A stretch of 64,000 nt of DNA from Myxacorys chilensis ATA2-1-KO14 (GCA_019359275.1 JAHHHP010000019.1:1-64000); one strand, 5' to 3'. Counted from the stretch's first letter, positions 17,539 through 26,783 are shown. The notes: a model not told the origin generated them from the sequence alone. Program-made: numbers and translations.

Positions 17539-18489
17539 TCAGGCGACGCCGATTTGAAGACCGATATCGGCGTCGAGCGTATCGCCCAGGCCATTTTCAT
17601 TGTGATAAGCGGCAAGTAAGACTTCACTCGTTTTGCCCCACGCGATCGCACCTGTGGCATCTAGCCCGATAGCACCCAAATCGCGTCCATGCTGGTGTGC
17701 CTCAGAAAACGATTTCCAAAAGGCATCCTGTAACGATTGTCCATCCGTCACCCGAATCACGATGCGCGGGGCTAAGCACTCATCCATGATGTCTTCCCCA
17801 ATTCCAGTACAACTGACGCCCGCTTGCGCTGTAGCGTAGTTTCCGGCAGGCATTGCTGAATCACTAACGCGCCCAATTCGCTCAAAGCCTTTGCCGCCGG
17901 TAGAGGTTCCTGATGCTAGATGTCCTTGAGCATCGAGCGCTACCACGCCGATCGTTCCGCGCCCCGCTTCGGTAACGAGTTCTCGCTCCGCCACAACGCC
18001 TGCCATCGCCTTGTCAAAGTTTCCTGCTCGTTCTTGAATCCATTCTTGCAGGCGCACTTCGGTCAGGGGGTCGTACAACGGAATATTCAGTTCTCGTAGC
18101 AGATCTGCCGAGCCGTAGTCGGAGAGAACGCGATCGTCAGAATCTTGCAGAAACAGCGCTAGATCGATCGGATTTTTGATGCGTGACGTGTTGATCACGC
18201 CGCTAAAGCTTTGTTTGGCTCCATTCATCAGTGAGGCACTCATGCGGATCTGTCCATCCGATTGCAGCACAGACCCAGTGCCCGCATTAAAGCGAGGATC
18301 GTTTTCTAGAAGCTGGCATCCTAAAACAACGGCTTCTGTTGCGGTCACGCCTGACAGTAGCTGAGCGTAAACTTCTTCAACGACCGCACATAGGGATTTT
18401 CTCACGACATCTGCGCCGCCTTTTCCTTTCAGCGAACTTCCTGCTCCTCCATGAATAATCAGTTTTGGCTGGACTCGATTCGCTGACAT
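17539..18489 (-). CDS. Isoaspartyl peptidase/L-asparaginase (Ntn hydrolase)
   Basis: This 316-residue protein (ATG at 18489, MSANRVQPKLIIHGGAG) is a type 2 asparaginase. The conserved autocleavage site is GRGTIGVVALD, where the Thr becomes the N-terminal nucleophile of the beta subunit. IIHGGAGS, RFNAGTGSVLQSDG and ASGTSTGGKGFERIGRVSDS are further motifs. It removes isoaspartyl residues from peptides and degrades Asn; in cyanobacteria related enzymes help break down cyanophycin dipeptides. An in-frame upstream start at 18519 is less likely. Confidence 0.9.
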   Translation of the reverse strand: MSANRVQPKLIIHGGAGSSLKGKGGADVVRKSLCAVVEEVYAQLLSGVTATEAVVLGCQLLENDPRFNAGTGSVLQSDGQIRMSASLMNGAKQSFSGVINTSRIKNPIDLALFLQDSDDRVLSDYGSADLLRELNIPLYDPLTEVRLQEWIQERAGNFDKAMAGVVAERELVTEAGRGTIGVVALDAQGHLASGTSTGGKGFERIGRVSDSAMPAGNYATAQAGVSCTGIGEDIMDECLAPRIVIRVTDGQSLQDAFWKSFSEAHQHGRDLGAIGLDATGAIAWGKTSEVLLAAYHNENGLGDTLDADIGLQIGVA

Positions 18490-18531
18490 GGTAATCCTCA
18501 TTGAAAAATGCTCGGACAAGAGCTTACCATG

Positions 18532-19170
18532 CTAATTCGCCGATTCACTGGCTTGAATAAGCTGATCGACAGTGAGGTTTAGTGCTGGAAAGGTGGGGGA
18601 GAGGATGCGATCGCTGCCTTTAAACAAAGCCACAGAATACTCATCGTCAGACAGGACATAGACTGAGACGGTTGGTTCTTTGGGTGAGCCAATCAGTCGT
18701 TTTGCGCCTAAGCCGCGATAATCGACGATCCAATATTCAGGAATTCTTAACAACTCATACTCAGCCAGCTTTTTAGAATAATCAACCCGCCAGTTTGTGC
18801 TGACCACTTCGATTACCAGTTTGGCAGACACTCCAATCGAAATTGTTGACGCTTTTTTCCAATATGGATCAGTCCCTACCGTTTCGCGGTTCAGAACAAT
18901 GATGTCAGGCAAATAGGCTTCAAACTCTTCTGAAGGCTTGACTAGACAGCTTCGAGGAATAAAGTAGGGCAGCCCTAACCGATAAATTTCGAGCGTTAGT
19001 TGATCTGAAATAAATCCTCCAACTTGCTCGTGAGGACCAGTCGGGCGCATCTCTACAATTGCTCCGTAATGAAGTTCATATCGTCCTCCGTCTTCCGGGC
19101 ATTGCGTCAGAAACTCGTCAAATGTCAGCTTTTGCTGCTGATCTTGTGACTGAGGTAGAGCTTGCATCAT
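18532..19170 (-). CDS. Uma2 family (DUF820) PD-(D/E)XK nuclease-like protein
   Basis: This 212-residue protein has the DUF820/Uma2 core [34 protein letters not shown] and [12 protein letters not shown]. The Asp, Glu and Lys in these segments form a PD-(D/E)XK active site. The family is strongly expanded in cyanobacteria and its biological role is not known. The ATG overlaps the stop codon of the upstream DUF2256 gene by four bases. Confidence 0.85.
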   Translation of the reverse strand: MMQALPQSQDQQQKLTFDEFLTQCPEDGGRYELHYGAIVEMRPTGPHEQVGGFISDQLTLEIYRLGLPYFIPRSCLVKPSEEFEAYLPDIIVLNRETVGTDPYWKKASTISIGVSAKLVIEVVSTNWRVDYSKKLAEYELLRIPEYWIVDYRGLGAKRLIGSPKEPTVSVYVLSDDEYSVALFKGSDRILSPTFPALNLTVDQLIQASESAN

Positions 19171-19334
19171 GGCGTTTCCTCTTTGTTGGCTTGCGACTTA
19201 TGACGCCGACACCGATCGGAACAATATTTCACGTCGTCCCAACAGTCCGCCCATTTTTTGCGCCAGGTAAAGGGTAGTCCGCAAACGGGACAGATTTTGG
19301 TGGGTAAATCAGATTTTGCGCGATGGCGAGGCAT
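19167..19334 (-). CDS. DUF2256 zinc-finger-like small protein
   Basis: This 55-residue protein has two Cys pairs, [20 protein letters not shown] and [10 protein letters not shown], the DUF2256 pattern thought to bind zinc. The core [19 protein letters not shown] is very characteristic. Function is unknown. It overlaps the Uma2-like gene by ATGA, so the two are likely co-translated. A heptamer repeat cluster starts seven bases upstream of its ATG. Confidence 0.85.
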   Translation of the reverse strand: MPRHRAKSDLPTKICPVCGLPFTWRKKWADCWDDVKYCSDRCRRHKSQANKEETP

Positions 19335-19341
19335 AGGGGAA

Positions 19342-19369
19342 GGGATGAGGGATGAGGGATGAGGGATGA
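19342..19369. repeat. Heptamer repeat (GGGATGA)4
   Basis: Four perfect head-to-tail copies of GGGATGA. The same heptamer recurs inverted at 19732-19759 and direct at 20497-20531. It resembles the short tandemly repeated (STRR) heptamers known from filamentous cyanobacteria. Confidence 0.95.
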
Positions 19370-19448
19370 AACAAGAGAAATAACTATGGCAGAACTGACG
19401 GATTGAGTAGTATTACAACCCTGGCTTTAAGTGACACGAAGCCGATTT

Positions 19449-19616
19449 GTCACGACACTAAACCTTGACGTAACCACAGGCGTTGTGTTTGTAACCCCAG
19501 GCATCCGGTTCGTAACCACACTAAACCTCGACGTAACCACAGGCATTGTATTTGTAACCACAGGCATTGTATTTGTAACCACACTAAACCTTGAAGTAGC
19601 AACTGATGGATTTGAC
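19449..19616. repeat. 21-bp minisatellite, about seven to eight units
   Basis: Units of 21 bp begin at 19449, 19470, 19491, 19512, 19533, 19554, 19575 and (degenerate) 19596. Most start GTAACCACA. Two sub-types alternate, one continuing GGCATTGTATTT and one continuing CTAAACCT; the units at 19533 and 19554 are identical. Because 21 is a multiple of three, frames on both strands stay open (70 to 73 codons), but their repetitive content suggests these are by-products and not genes. Confidence 0.9.
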
Positions 19617-19731
19617 GCAAGATCGGCAACAATTTGCCTGAGTCTTGTGTGAAGTGCTGCAAAGGCTCAAACTCTAAAATAAATTAGCAAAGACTCAATA
19701 GGTATATCCTTCATTCTAAAGCCCCCCTCCT

Positions 19732-19759
19732 TCATCCCTCATCCCTCATCCCTCATGCC
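19732..19759. repeat. Heptamer repeat (TCATCCC)3-4, inverted copy
   Basis: Three perfect TCATCCC units (19732-19752) are followed by a variant TCATGCC (19753-19759). The variant supplies the ATG start codon (19755) of the next gene. The units are the reverse complement of the cluster at 19342. Confidence 0.93.
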
Positions 19760-20531
19760 CGATCCTGCCTTGTCTAGAGTTCGCATTGTTTTAGTAGAGC
19801 CTGCCGGAGCGCTCAATGTCGGCTCGATCGCTCGCGTGATGAAAAACATGGGATTGCATCATCTCGTGCTGGTGAATCCTCAGTGCGATCGCACCTCTGA
19901 AGAAGCACGACGGATGGCAGTTCATGCGGCGGATGTATTGGAAGCGGCAACGATCGCAACAAGTTTGCCAGAAGCGCTGAAAGGGTGTCATCGCGCGATC
20001 GCAACGACTGCCCGCACTCGTGCCATAGCCACCACCCTTGAGTCTCCTAAAACCGCTCTTCCTTGGCTGATCGACACTACGACCGAACACTCTGCCCTCA
20101 TCTTTGGCTCAGAAGAACATGGTCTCAGCAACGAAGACCTAAACTATGCTCAGCGATTTATCTGCATTCCGTCTAGTCCTGAGTACTCGTCTCTCAATTT
20201 GGCGCAAGCGGTAGCGGTATGCTGCTACGAGCTTTATGGACTAACGCAAGAAAAACCAATACAGCCCGTCGTTTCGCCCCCTCCAACGGATGAAACCGTT
20301 GCCGCGATCGATAGCTTAGAAAACTACTACCAGCACTTAGAAACCGTCTTACTCAACATCGGATATCTCTATCCACATACTGCACCTAGTCGAATGGAAA
20401 AATTCCGTCGATTGTTTAATCGGGCGTCTCTGTCAGAACCAGAAGTAGCCATGCTGCGGGGAATTTTGCGGCAGGTGGAATGGGCGATCGAAGAAAGGGA
20501 TGAGGGAGGAGAGATGAAGGATGAGGGATGA
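19755..20531 (+). CDS. TrmJ-like tRNA/rRNA 2'-O-methyltransferase (SpoU/TrmH superfamily)
   Basis: This 258-residue protein has the SPOUT knot motifs RIVLVEPAGALNVGSIARVM, IFGSEEHGLSNEDL and IPSSPEYSSLNLAQAVAVCC, with the conserved Glu and Asn of TrmJ-type enzymes that 2'-O-methylate tRNA position 32. The C-terminal segment NYYQHLETVLLNIGYL with RRLFNRASL is also TrmJ-like. The ATG sits inside a degenerate TCATCCC heptamer and the stop codon inside a GGGATGA cluster, so the last dozen residues (ERDEGGEMKDEG) are encoded by repeat DNA. Confidence 0.88.
   Translation: MPDPALSRVRIVLVEPAGALNVGSIARVMKNMGLHHLVLVNPQCDRTSEEARRMAVHAADVLEAATIATSLPEALKGCHRAIATTARTRAIATTLESPKTALPWLIDTTTEHSALIFGSEEHGLSNEDLNYAQRFICIPSSPEYSSLNLAQAVAVCCYELYGLTQEKPIQPVVSPPPTDETVAAIDSLENYYQHLETVLLNIGYLYPHTAPSRMEKFRRLFNRASLSEPEVAMLRGILRQVEWAIEERDEGGEMKDEG
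20497..20531. repeat. Heptamer repeat (GGGATGA)5, imperfect, within a gene end
   Basis: Five heptamers (GGGATGA, GGGAGGA, GAGATGA, AGGATGA, GGGATGA) form the end of the TrmJ-like gene. The final unit contains its TGA stop codon. Confidence 0.9.
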
Positions 20532-20535
20532 AGGA

Positions 20536-21024
20536 CTAGATTGGAGTCCTTGGAATTTGCCAGTGGTAGATCGTGGATTCCTCTTCGATATGATCGAGTT
20601 TGATCACCTGTTCGGGTTGCCAATCGCCCATATCGAAATCAAGCGACAGAATTTGCGTGCCGGGTTGCAGTTGGTTGAATAGGATTGGACGCAGTTTGAG
20701 ATTTAGATGAGGTAACAAGTAGAGAATGACAATCGTCGCGTCCGAAACATTGCTCTCGAACAAATCGGCTTGCCGGAAAGAGACCTGATGACTCACGCCT
20801 GCTGTTTCCGCGTGCGATCGCGCCTCTGCAATTCTCACTGGATCGATATCAATTCCAACCCCGCGAGCGCCATAGGCTTGAGCAGCACGAATCAAAATCC
20901 GCCCGTCTCCGCTCCCCAAGTCGTAAATCACATCCGTCGGAGTGACGTGCGCCAAATTTAGCAAGGCGTCGATCGCTTCATCGGGAGTCGGAATGAAGCC
21001 AATGTCAGGTTTGCGGAGCAGCAT
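20536..21024 (-). CDS. Class I SAM-dependent methyltransferase
   Basis: This 162-residue protein has the SAM-binding motif VIYDLGSGDGRILIRAAQAYG, the acidic ribose-binding loop GVGIDIDPVRI and post-motif segments SFRQADLF and ATIVILYLLP. The length fits a single Rossmann domain with no added substrate domain. The opening PDIGFIPTPDEAIDALL resembles small histone-lysine-type (DOT1-like) or protein methyltransferases in bacteria, so a protein substrate is possible but unproven. Its upstream gap holds a 16-bp repeat in three copies. Confidence 0.8.
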   Translation of the reverse strand: MLLRKPDIGFIPTPDEAIDALLNLAHVTPTDVIYDLGSGDGRILIRAAQAYGARGVGIDIDPVRIAEARSHAETAGVSHQVSFRQADLFESNVSDATIVILYLLPHLNLKLRPILFNQLQPGTQILSLDFDMGDWQPEQVIKLDHIEEESTIYHWQIPRTPI

Positions 21025-21026
21025 GG

Positions 21027-21074
21027 TTACACTTAGAACTAATTACACCTAGAACTGATTACACTTAAGAACAA
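21027..21074. repeat. 16-bp tandem repeat, three copies
   Basis: TTACACTTAGAACTAA, TTACACCTAGAACTGA and TTACACTTAAGAACAA stand head to tail, directly upstream of the methyltransferase start and just beyond the hppD stop. Confidence 0.9.
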
Positions 21075-21084
21075 GATTTTGATC

Positions 21085-22209
21085 TTAGCGGTTGAGGCTG
21101 CCTCGCTTCAGTTGTTCTCGTTCGATCGCTTCAAACAAGGCTCGGAAATTTCCTTCTCCAAATCCTTGCGCGTGCTGAATCTTCTGGTCAATGCAATACT
21201 GCCGTCGTTCGATTAGCTCAAAGAAAAAAGTTGGCTGCTCAAAAATTGGCTGCGTGAACGTTTGTAGCAAAATCGCTTCAGGAGTATCCGCTTGCCAATC
21301 AACGAGAATTTGTTGAGCCGCGATCGCGCTCAACTCCTGTTGGGTTAGCAAACATCCGTCCCGGTGACAAAGCTGATCGTAGTAGCACGATGGAACCTGT
21401 AGAAATGAAAGATTGGCTTGACCACGGGTTGCGGTGTTTTGAGAGTGTCGCAAGGTGCTCACGGCACTCACCAAATTTTCGGTCTGCAATGCAATATGCT
21501 GCACTCCCGCTCCCCGATTTAAGTCTAAAAATTCTTGAATTTGAGAGCTTTCCGAACTTGGTTCATTAATTGGAAATCGAATTCCAGTGTTCGGATGCTG
21601 CATCACGCGGCTACACAACCCAGAATAATTTGTCTCAATCTCAAACTTCTGTTGAGCTTCAAATCCTAAAACATGCTGATACCAAGTAACAGCAGAATCT
21701 AAATCGCCAATCGGAACATTAAGAACAATGTGATCAATTTCTTTAAAGTACTCAGCGTTAACTGGATAACCATCTAAATGCGATATCGATAACTCTGCTT
21801 GAGGCAATACAGATGTCAATCCAGTCCGCTCAATCAACGTGTGCTGCAAGGTTCCCCACGCGCCAATTTTTGCCCACTTAACGCAACCATTTTGCTGCTG
21901 ATCTTGACGGATTGGTTGTAGAGCGATCGCACCTTCTGCAACCGCGCACCGCATCGATTCCTCTAGATTGCCAACGCTAAATGCTACATCCACAACACCC
22001 GGAGGATGAAGCTGTAGAAAGGGGTGAACCGGACTATCCGTTGTCCTCGCGGACGACAACACGAAATGGATCGAACCGCTCCTCACCACCTCGTGTTGAG
22101 TGTGAGCATCAAAGGCTGAGCTTACTGCCCAAAATCCCATGTTTCGAGTAAACCAATCTCGCAACGATTGAGCATCGTCTACATAAAATTGAACGTAGTC
22201 AATCTGCAT
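21085..22209 (-). CDS. 4-hydroxyphenylpyruvate dioxygenase-like VOC protein
   Basis: This 374-residue protein (ATG at 22209, MQIDYVQFYVDDAQSLRDWF) has two vicinal-oxygen-chelate domains. The second supplies the expected iron ligands: His in EIDHIVLNVPIGD, His in GVQHIALQTENLV and Glu in FFFELIERR. It should convert 4-hydroxyphenylpyruvate to homogentisate, the head-group precursor of tocopherol, whose cyclase gene lies at 58.2 kb. An in-frame start at 22275 would add a Cys-rich stretch not expected in the family. Assignment as HPPD rests on overall layout and metal ligands. Confidence 0.85.
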   Translation of the reverse strand: MQIDYVQFYVDDAQSLRDWFTRNMGFWAVSSAFDAHTQHEVVRSGSIHFVLSSARTTDSPVHPFLQLHPPGVVDVAFSVGNLEESMRCAVAEGAIALQPIRQDQQQNGCVKWAKIGAWGTLQHTLIERTGLTSVLPQAELSISHLDGYPVNAEYFKEIDHIVLNVPIGDLDSAVTWYQHVLGFEAQQKFEIETNYSGLCSRVMQHPNTGIRFPINEPSSESSQIQEFLDLNRGAGVQHIALQTENLVSAVSTLRHSQNTATRGQANLSFLQVPSCYYDQLCHRDGCLLTQQELSAIAAQQILVDWQADTPEAILLQTFTQPIFEQPTFFFELIERRQYCIDQKIQHAQGFGEGNFRALFEAIEREQLKRGSLNR

Positions 22210-22726
22210 AAAATCCGGTACACGACAAACACTCTGCTTGTAGATTTTGCCGCGATCGCACACATTCCAGGTCAACCGAAAGAAAGAATTCGTAATTTGA
22301 TAGCCTTCTCGCTGAAGGTCGTTAATTTCGCTAAACCTTCATGTTTAGGGCGACGCTGTTCAATCCGTCAGTAATCTCCGCTAAATTTGCTACGACAGAT
22401 GTGACGGTTATTAAGCTGCCCACTGATAAATTTCACTCGTAGCTTAACGTGCCGTCCAAATCAAGCTCTTTTCCTCCAGTATTAAAATTTTTGCTCAGAA
22501 CTCGACGCGAAGGCTGAATCTATGCACGATAACGCAAAGCGCCATTCCTCAGAAGCGCATCCTCTTGATTGAGCATCAAGTTTGTATTCCTTTACACCCT
22601 ATTAGACATACTGACACTGCCTCACAATTAAGCACATCTGATTATTGCCCTGTTACCCTTGACTGGTATAGTGAGGACTGCTTTAAAGTGCTCTTGTCGT
22701 GATGTGCAGCCGTAGGGGAAATTATC
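22210..22726. promoter_or_regulatory. Divergent intergenic region between hppD-like and RodZ-like genes
   Basis: These 517 bases hold no credible gene. They must contain the promoters for both flanking genes. TTGACT near 22655 followed by TTTAAA about 18 bases later is a possible rightward promoter, but this is a weak match. Confidence 0.35.
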
Positions 22727-23743
22727 GTGGAGTTTCTAGGGTCGTCGGCGCAAGCAGAACAACTGAAGGTCATCGGTAGCCGATTAAGCGAAGAGCGACA
22801 AAATCGCTCGGTTTCGCTACAACAGGTCGCTGCCAAAACTTACATTCCGTTGCGCTTGCTAAATGCGATCGAAGCAGGTCGCTTGGACTTGCTGCCGGAA
22901 CCTGTCTTCATTCAAGGATTCATTCGGCGCTATGCCGATATGCTGGGATTAGATGGAATGTCAATCTCTAAAGAGTTTCCAGTGAACCCTTCTCCGGTGC
23001 CCATCACTCCTGAGACGATCAAGACCACCCTGCCACCTGTGCCTATAGAGACTGACACTGCAAAGGTTGACCCTATAAAGGCTGACACTACAGAGGCTAA
23101 CAACACTGTTGACAACACGGCAAGAATTAACACGACAGGGGCTGACCCGGCAAGGGTTAATGTGACCCCGCCGCCTGCTGACCCCCTCCCTGTGCCTGCT
23201 CTCAAGGTTGAGCGCCCTGTCTCGTCAGAATCCTCGTTTGATTCTGATAACAAGTCTGAAGGAGCCTCTAAGCTACCTTGGATTGTAGGAGGCGTCCTTG
23301 GACTCGGTGCGATCGCGCTTCTAGCATCCCTGCTTAATCGCCCCGCTCCGCCCAAACCTGCTCAAAACCCTGCTGTTCCTGCCACGTCTGCCTCTAAAGC
23401 ACCCGCCACATCTCCCGCATCAGCTCCAGCTACGACTGAAGCAAGCTCTGCTCCGTCTCCTGTAGCAAGCCCAACCATTTCTCCAGAGGCGACTGGCCCG
23501 GTCGCAGTCGAACTAAGCTTTACCGATGATAGCTGGGTCGAAATTCAAGCCGATGGAGAAGTCGTGTTTGAGGGAACGCTACTCAAAGGCACAAAAAGAT
23601 TATGGTCAGGGAAAGATCAGGTCGTGGTTAGCGCTGGCAATGCAGGTGCGGTATCAGCGTCATATAACAAGAGTGCTGCCAAAACGTTGGGCGCACTTGG
23701 AGATGTGACGACGACCACATTTCCGCCAATCGCAGGGCAGTAA
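22727..23743 (+). CDS. RodZ-like HTH membrane protein (DUF4115)
   Basis: This 338-residue protein starts with GTG. An HTH_25 domain (13-85) with LKVIGSRLSEERQNRSVSLQ and EPVFIQGFIRRYADMLG is followed by a long Thr/Pro/Asp linker. A single span, LPWIVGGVLGLGAIALLASL, lies near residues 183-203. After a Pro/Ala/Ser linker comes the C-terminal DUF4115 domain (265-335), with VELSFTDDSWVEIQADGE. This order is that of RodZ, which couples MreB to cell shape, but in cyanobacteria the role is less certain. The linker contains short repeated units of the form (K/R)(V/I)(D/N)xxxADT. Confidence 0.85.
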   Translation: MEFLGSSAQAEQLKVIGSRLSEERQNRSVSLQQVAAKTYIPLRLLNAIEAGRLDLLPEPVFIQGFIRRYADMLGLDGMSISKEFPVNPSPVPITPETIKTTLPPVPIETDTAKVDPIKADTTEANNTVDNTARINTTGADPARVNVTPPPADPLPVPALKVERPVSSESSFDSDNKSEGASKLPWIVGGVLGLGAIALLASLLNRPAPPKPAQNPAVPATSASKAPATSPASAPATTEASSAPSPVASPTISPEATGPVAVELSFTDDSWVEIQADGEVVFEGTLLKGTKRLWSGKDQVVVSAGNAGAVSASYNKSAAKTLGALGDVTTTTFPPIAGQ

Positions 23744-23848
23744 TTAGCAGTCCTGGTCGTTGATCAAAAACTCCTCCGGGTTTGCAGAGCGTTGCAGAAG
23801 GCGTCCTCCCCTTCATAATGGAAAGAGAGATCTTTACATTGCTTCATC

Positions 23849-25360
23849 ATGCCGAGAGACCTGCGGGGATTTATTAAACAGCTTGAAGAACGGGGACAAC
23901 TGCGCCGGATTCGTACCTTAGTTGATCCCAATTTAGAGATCGCTGAGATTGCCAATCGGCTTCTGCGGCAGGGTGGTCCTGGCTTGCTGTTTGAAAATGT
24001 CAAAGGGTCGCCCTATCCGGTGGCAGTCAATTTGATGGGGACAGTGCAGCGCGTCTGCCTAGCAATGAATATGGAGGCTCCAGAAGAGCTTGAGGGGTTA
24101 GGAAAAAAACTGGCGCTGTTGTATCAGCCTCGTCCACCGAAAAAAATTTCTCAAGCGATCGATTTGGGTAAAGTCTTGTTCGACGTGCTGAAAGCAAAGC
24201 CCAGTAACGAATTTTTTCCGCCCTGTCATCAAGTCGTGCTAAAAGACGATGAGATTGATTTAACCCAATTACCGTTTCTGCGCGTTTATCCTGGCGATGC
24301 CGACAAGGTCGTGACGTTGGGACTCATGATTACTAAAGATCCCGAAACGAAGATTCCCAACGTCGGCGTCTACCGCTTGCAGTTGCAGTCTAGAAACACA
24401 ATGACGGTGCAGTGGTTGTCGGTGCGGGGGGCAACGCGACATTTACGAAAAGCGGCGGAGCGGGGAGAAAAATTGGAGGTCGCGATCGCGCTTGGTGTTG
24501 ACCCTCTCATCATCATGGCAGCCGCTACCCCGCTCCCGATTGATCTGTCAGAATGGCTGTTTGCCGGAATCTACGGCGGTTCAGGTGTGCATCTCACCAA
24601 GTGCAAAACCTTAGATTTAGAAGTGCCTGCCGATTCAGAAATGGTGTTTGAAGGCACGATTACGCCGGGAGAAACGGGGGTGGATGGTCCCGCAGGCGAT
24701 CACATGGGCTATTACGGTGGCGTGAACGAGAACGCGCCCCTGATTCGGTTTCACTGCCTCACCCATCGCAAAAATCCAATTTATCTCACCACGTTTAGTG
24801 GTCGTCCGCCGAAAGAAGATGCGATGATGGCGATCGCGCTCAACCGCATTTACACCCCCATTCTCAGACAACAAGTTCCAGAGATTATCGATTTTTTCTT
24901 GCCGATGGAAGCGCTCAGCTATAAGGCAGCGGTGATTGCGATCGACAAAGCCTATCCCGGACAAGCCCGCCGCGCCGCCCTCGCCTTTTGGAGTGCATTG
25001 CCGCAGTTTACCTACACGAAGTTCGTGATTGTGGTTGATAAAGATATTAGTATCCGCGATCCGCGAGCGGTTGTGTGGGCAATTACTTCAAAAGTCGATC
25101 CGGCACGAGATGTGTTCATTCTGCCCGATAATCCGTTTGATTCTTTGGACTTTGCCACTGAAAAACAGGGGTTAGGCAGTCGCATGGGCATTGATGCGAC
25201 GACAAAAGTCTATCCCGAAACCGATCGCGTCTGGGGTGAACCGTTAGTGTCTGATCCAGACACAGCCGCCTTAGTCGAGCGGCGATGGGCAGAATACGGA
25301 CTCGCGGATCTCCAACTCGGTGAGGTCGATCCAAATCTGTTTGGTTATGACGTGAAATAA
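23849..25360 (+). CDS. ubiD: UbiD family prenyl-FMN-dependent decarboxylase
   Basis: This 503-residue protein matches UbiD throughout: GPGLLFENVKGSPYPVAVNL, PFLRVYPGDADKVVTLGLMI, NVGVYRLQLQSRNTMTVQW with the prenyl-FMN-binding Arg, and PAGDHMGYYGGVNENAPLIR near the catalytic Glu region. UbiD enzymes decarboxylate aromatic acids using prenylated FMN made by UbiX. In cyanobacteria a UbiD homologue is a candidate for decarboxylating prenyl-hydroxybenzoate in plastoquinone synthesis. No ubiX is nearby. Confidence 0.9.
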   Translation: MPRDLRGFIKQLEERGQLRRIRTLVDPNLEIAEIANRLLRQGGPGLLFENVKGSPYPVAVNLMGTVQRVCLAMNMEAPEELEGLGKKLALLYQPRPPKKISQAIDLGKVLFDVLKAKPSNEFFPPCHQVVLKDDEIDLTQLPFLRVYPGDADKVVTLGLMITKDPETKIPNVGVYRLQLQSRNTMTVQWLSVRGATRHLRKAAERGEKLEVAIALGVDPLIIMAAATPLPIDLSEWLFAGIYGGSGVHLTKCKTLDLEVPADSEMVFEGTITPGETGVDGPAGDHMGYYGGVNENAPLIRFHCLTHRKNPIYLTTFSGRPPKEDAMMAIALNRIYTPILRQQVPEIIDFFLPMEALSYKAAVIAIDKAYPGQARRAALAFWSALPQFTYTKFVIVVDKDISIRDPRAVVWAITSKVDPARDVFILPDNPFDSLDFATEKQGLGSRMGIDATTKVYPETDRVWGEPLVSDPDTAALVERRWAEYGLADLQLGEVDPNLFGYDVK

Positions 25361-25384
25361 AGCACTCCTGTAGAATCAGCTCTG

Positions 25385-26698
25385 CTACAGAACTCGCAAG
25401 ACACTAGCAACGGTCGCGATCGCAGGCATGGCGCGAATTTCCTCTAACGCTTTGCGGAAGTTGCCTTCTTGCACATCATGGGTAACGACGACAATTTCTG
25501 CAAAGTCATCTCTCATGCCCGCTTGCACAACCGATTCAAGACTCACTTCATGATCTCCAAAGCAGGTGCCCAGCTTGCCGATTACGCCAGGATAATCTTT
25601 AGTGAGAAAGCGAGCATAGAAGCGAGTCACCAAATCCTCCATTGGCGCGATCTCGCAATAGTACTGATGCGAACAGGCAAGCAGCGGATCGAGTAACGGC
25701 TTGCCATCTGCCTTTATGTCTCCATGTCCAACTTTTAGCAAGGCGGCAATATTCAAAACGTCAGATACCACGGCGCTTGCTGTCGGACCTGCCCCCGCCC
25801 CGCGTCCATAAAACATCACCTGTCCGATCGGGTCACCCTCAATCAAAATCGCGTTGTAGACATCATTTACGCTCGCAAGCGGATGAGCCTTGGGTACTAA
25901 CGTCGGATGGACTCGCACTTCTAGCTCGTCAGTTGTTTCAGAAGCTCGTTTTGCGATCGCAAGTAGCTTAATCACAAACCCCAGTTTCTCGGCATACGCA
26001 ATGTCCACAGCGCTAACATGTCGAATGCCTTCACAATGCACTTCGGGCAGCTTGATTCGTCCCCCAAACGCAAGAGACGCCAAAATCGCAATTTTGTCAG
26101 CAGCATCCAATCCATCAATATCGGCAGTGGGGTCTGCTTCGGCATAGCCAAGATTCTGTGCGTCTGCCAAAATGTCAGCAAAATCGCCGCCTTCAAGCTG
26201 CATTCGGGTCAGAATATAATTTGTTGTGCCGTTGACGATGCCAATGACGGTATTCAGCCGATTGGCGCACAACGACTGCTTTAACGGCTCAATGACAGGA
26301 ATGCCGCCGCCGACTGCTGCTTCTAGCAGAACATAGACACCTGCTTCGGCAGCCGCCGTAAAAATTTCATCACCAAACCGGGCGATCGCGGCTTTATTAG
26401 CCGTAACAACATGCTTGCCATGCTGGATCGCTCTGAGAATCAGCGATCGCGCAGGCTCTAACCCGCCAATCACTTCTACAACAATGTCGATTTCGGGATC
26501 GGTGACGATTGATTCTAAATCAGTAGTCAGAATGTCGGTAGGAAGCGTAACGTTGCGGAGTTTATCTAGCGATCGTACGCCGACTTTGTGAATCACCAAA
26601 TCTTGCAGCAACGAATGACGCTGAGCCGGATTTTGCAAAATCTCGACCGTTCCCGCGCCCACTGTTCCCAATCCCAATAAACCGACCTTAAACGTCAC
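25385..26698 (-). CDS. hom: Homoserine dehydrogenase
   Basis: This 437-residue protein has an N-terminal NAD(P) fold with VGLLGLGTVGAGTVEIL and a catalytic core with VTANKAAIARFGDEIF, GVYVLLEAAVGGGIPVIEPL and GIVNGTTNYILTRM. PTADIDGLDAADKIAILASL is also conserved. A C-terminal ACT domain (about 355-435, YPGVIGKLGTCFGDHEVSLE) implies feedback control by threonine. It reduces aspartate semialdehyde to homoserine for threonine and methionine synthesis. Convergent with ubiD. Confidence 0.95.
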   Translation of the reverse strand: MTFKVGLLGLGTVGAGTVEILQNPAQRHSLLQDLVIHKVGVRSLDKLRNVTLPTDILTTDLESIVTDPEIDIVVEVIGGLEPARSLILRAIQHGKHVVTANKAAIARFGDEIFTAAAEAGVYVLLEAAVGGGIPVIEPLKQSLCANRLNTVIGIVNGTTNYILTRMQLEGGDFADILADAQNLGYAEADPTADIDGLDAADKIAILASLAFGGRIKLPEVHCEGIRHVSAVDIAYAEKLGFVIKLLAIAKRASETTDELEVRVHPTLVPKAHPLASVNDVYNAILIEGDPIGQVMFYGRGAGAGPTASAVVSDVLNIAALLKVGHGDIKADGKPLLDPLLACSHQYYCEIAPMEDLVTRFYARFLTKDYPGVIGKLGTCFGDHEVSLESVVQAGMRDDFAEIVVVTHDVQEGNFRKALEEIRAMPAIATVASVLRVL

Positions 26699-26783
26699 GG
26701 CTTTTCCTCATCATGACTGCTCTTCAATTCTATTGGACTTTCGCCCCTCAACTCTGAGTGATCCTCTAGAACGAAGTACGCCA

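Noticed and set aside
19431..19662. Open frames of 70-73 codons on both strands over the minisatellite
   Set aside because: They exist only because the repeat period is a multiple of three. There is no start context and no family features.
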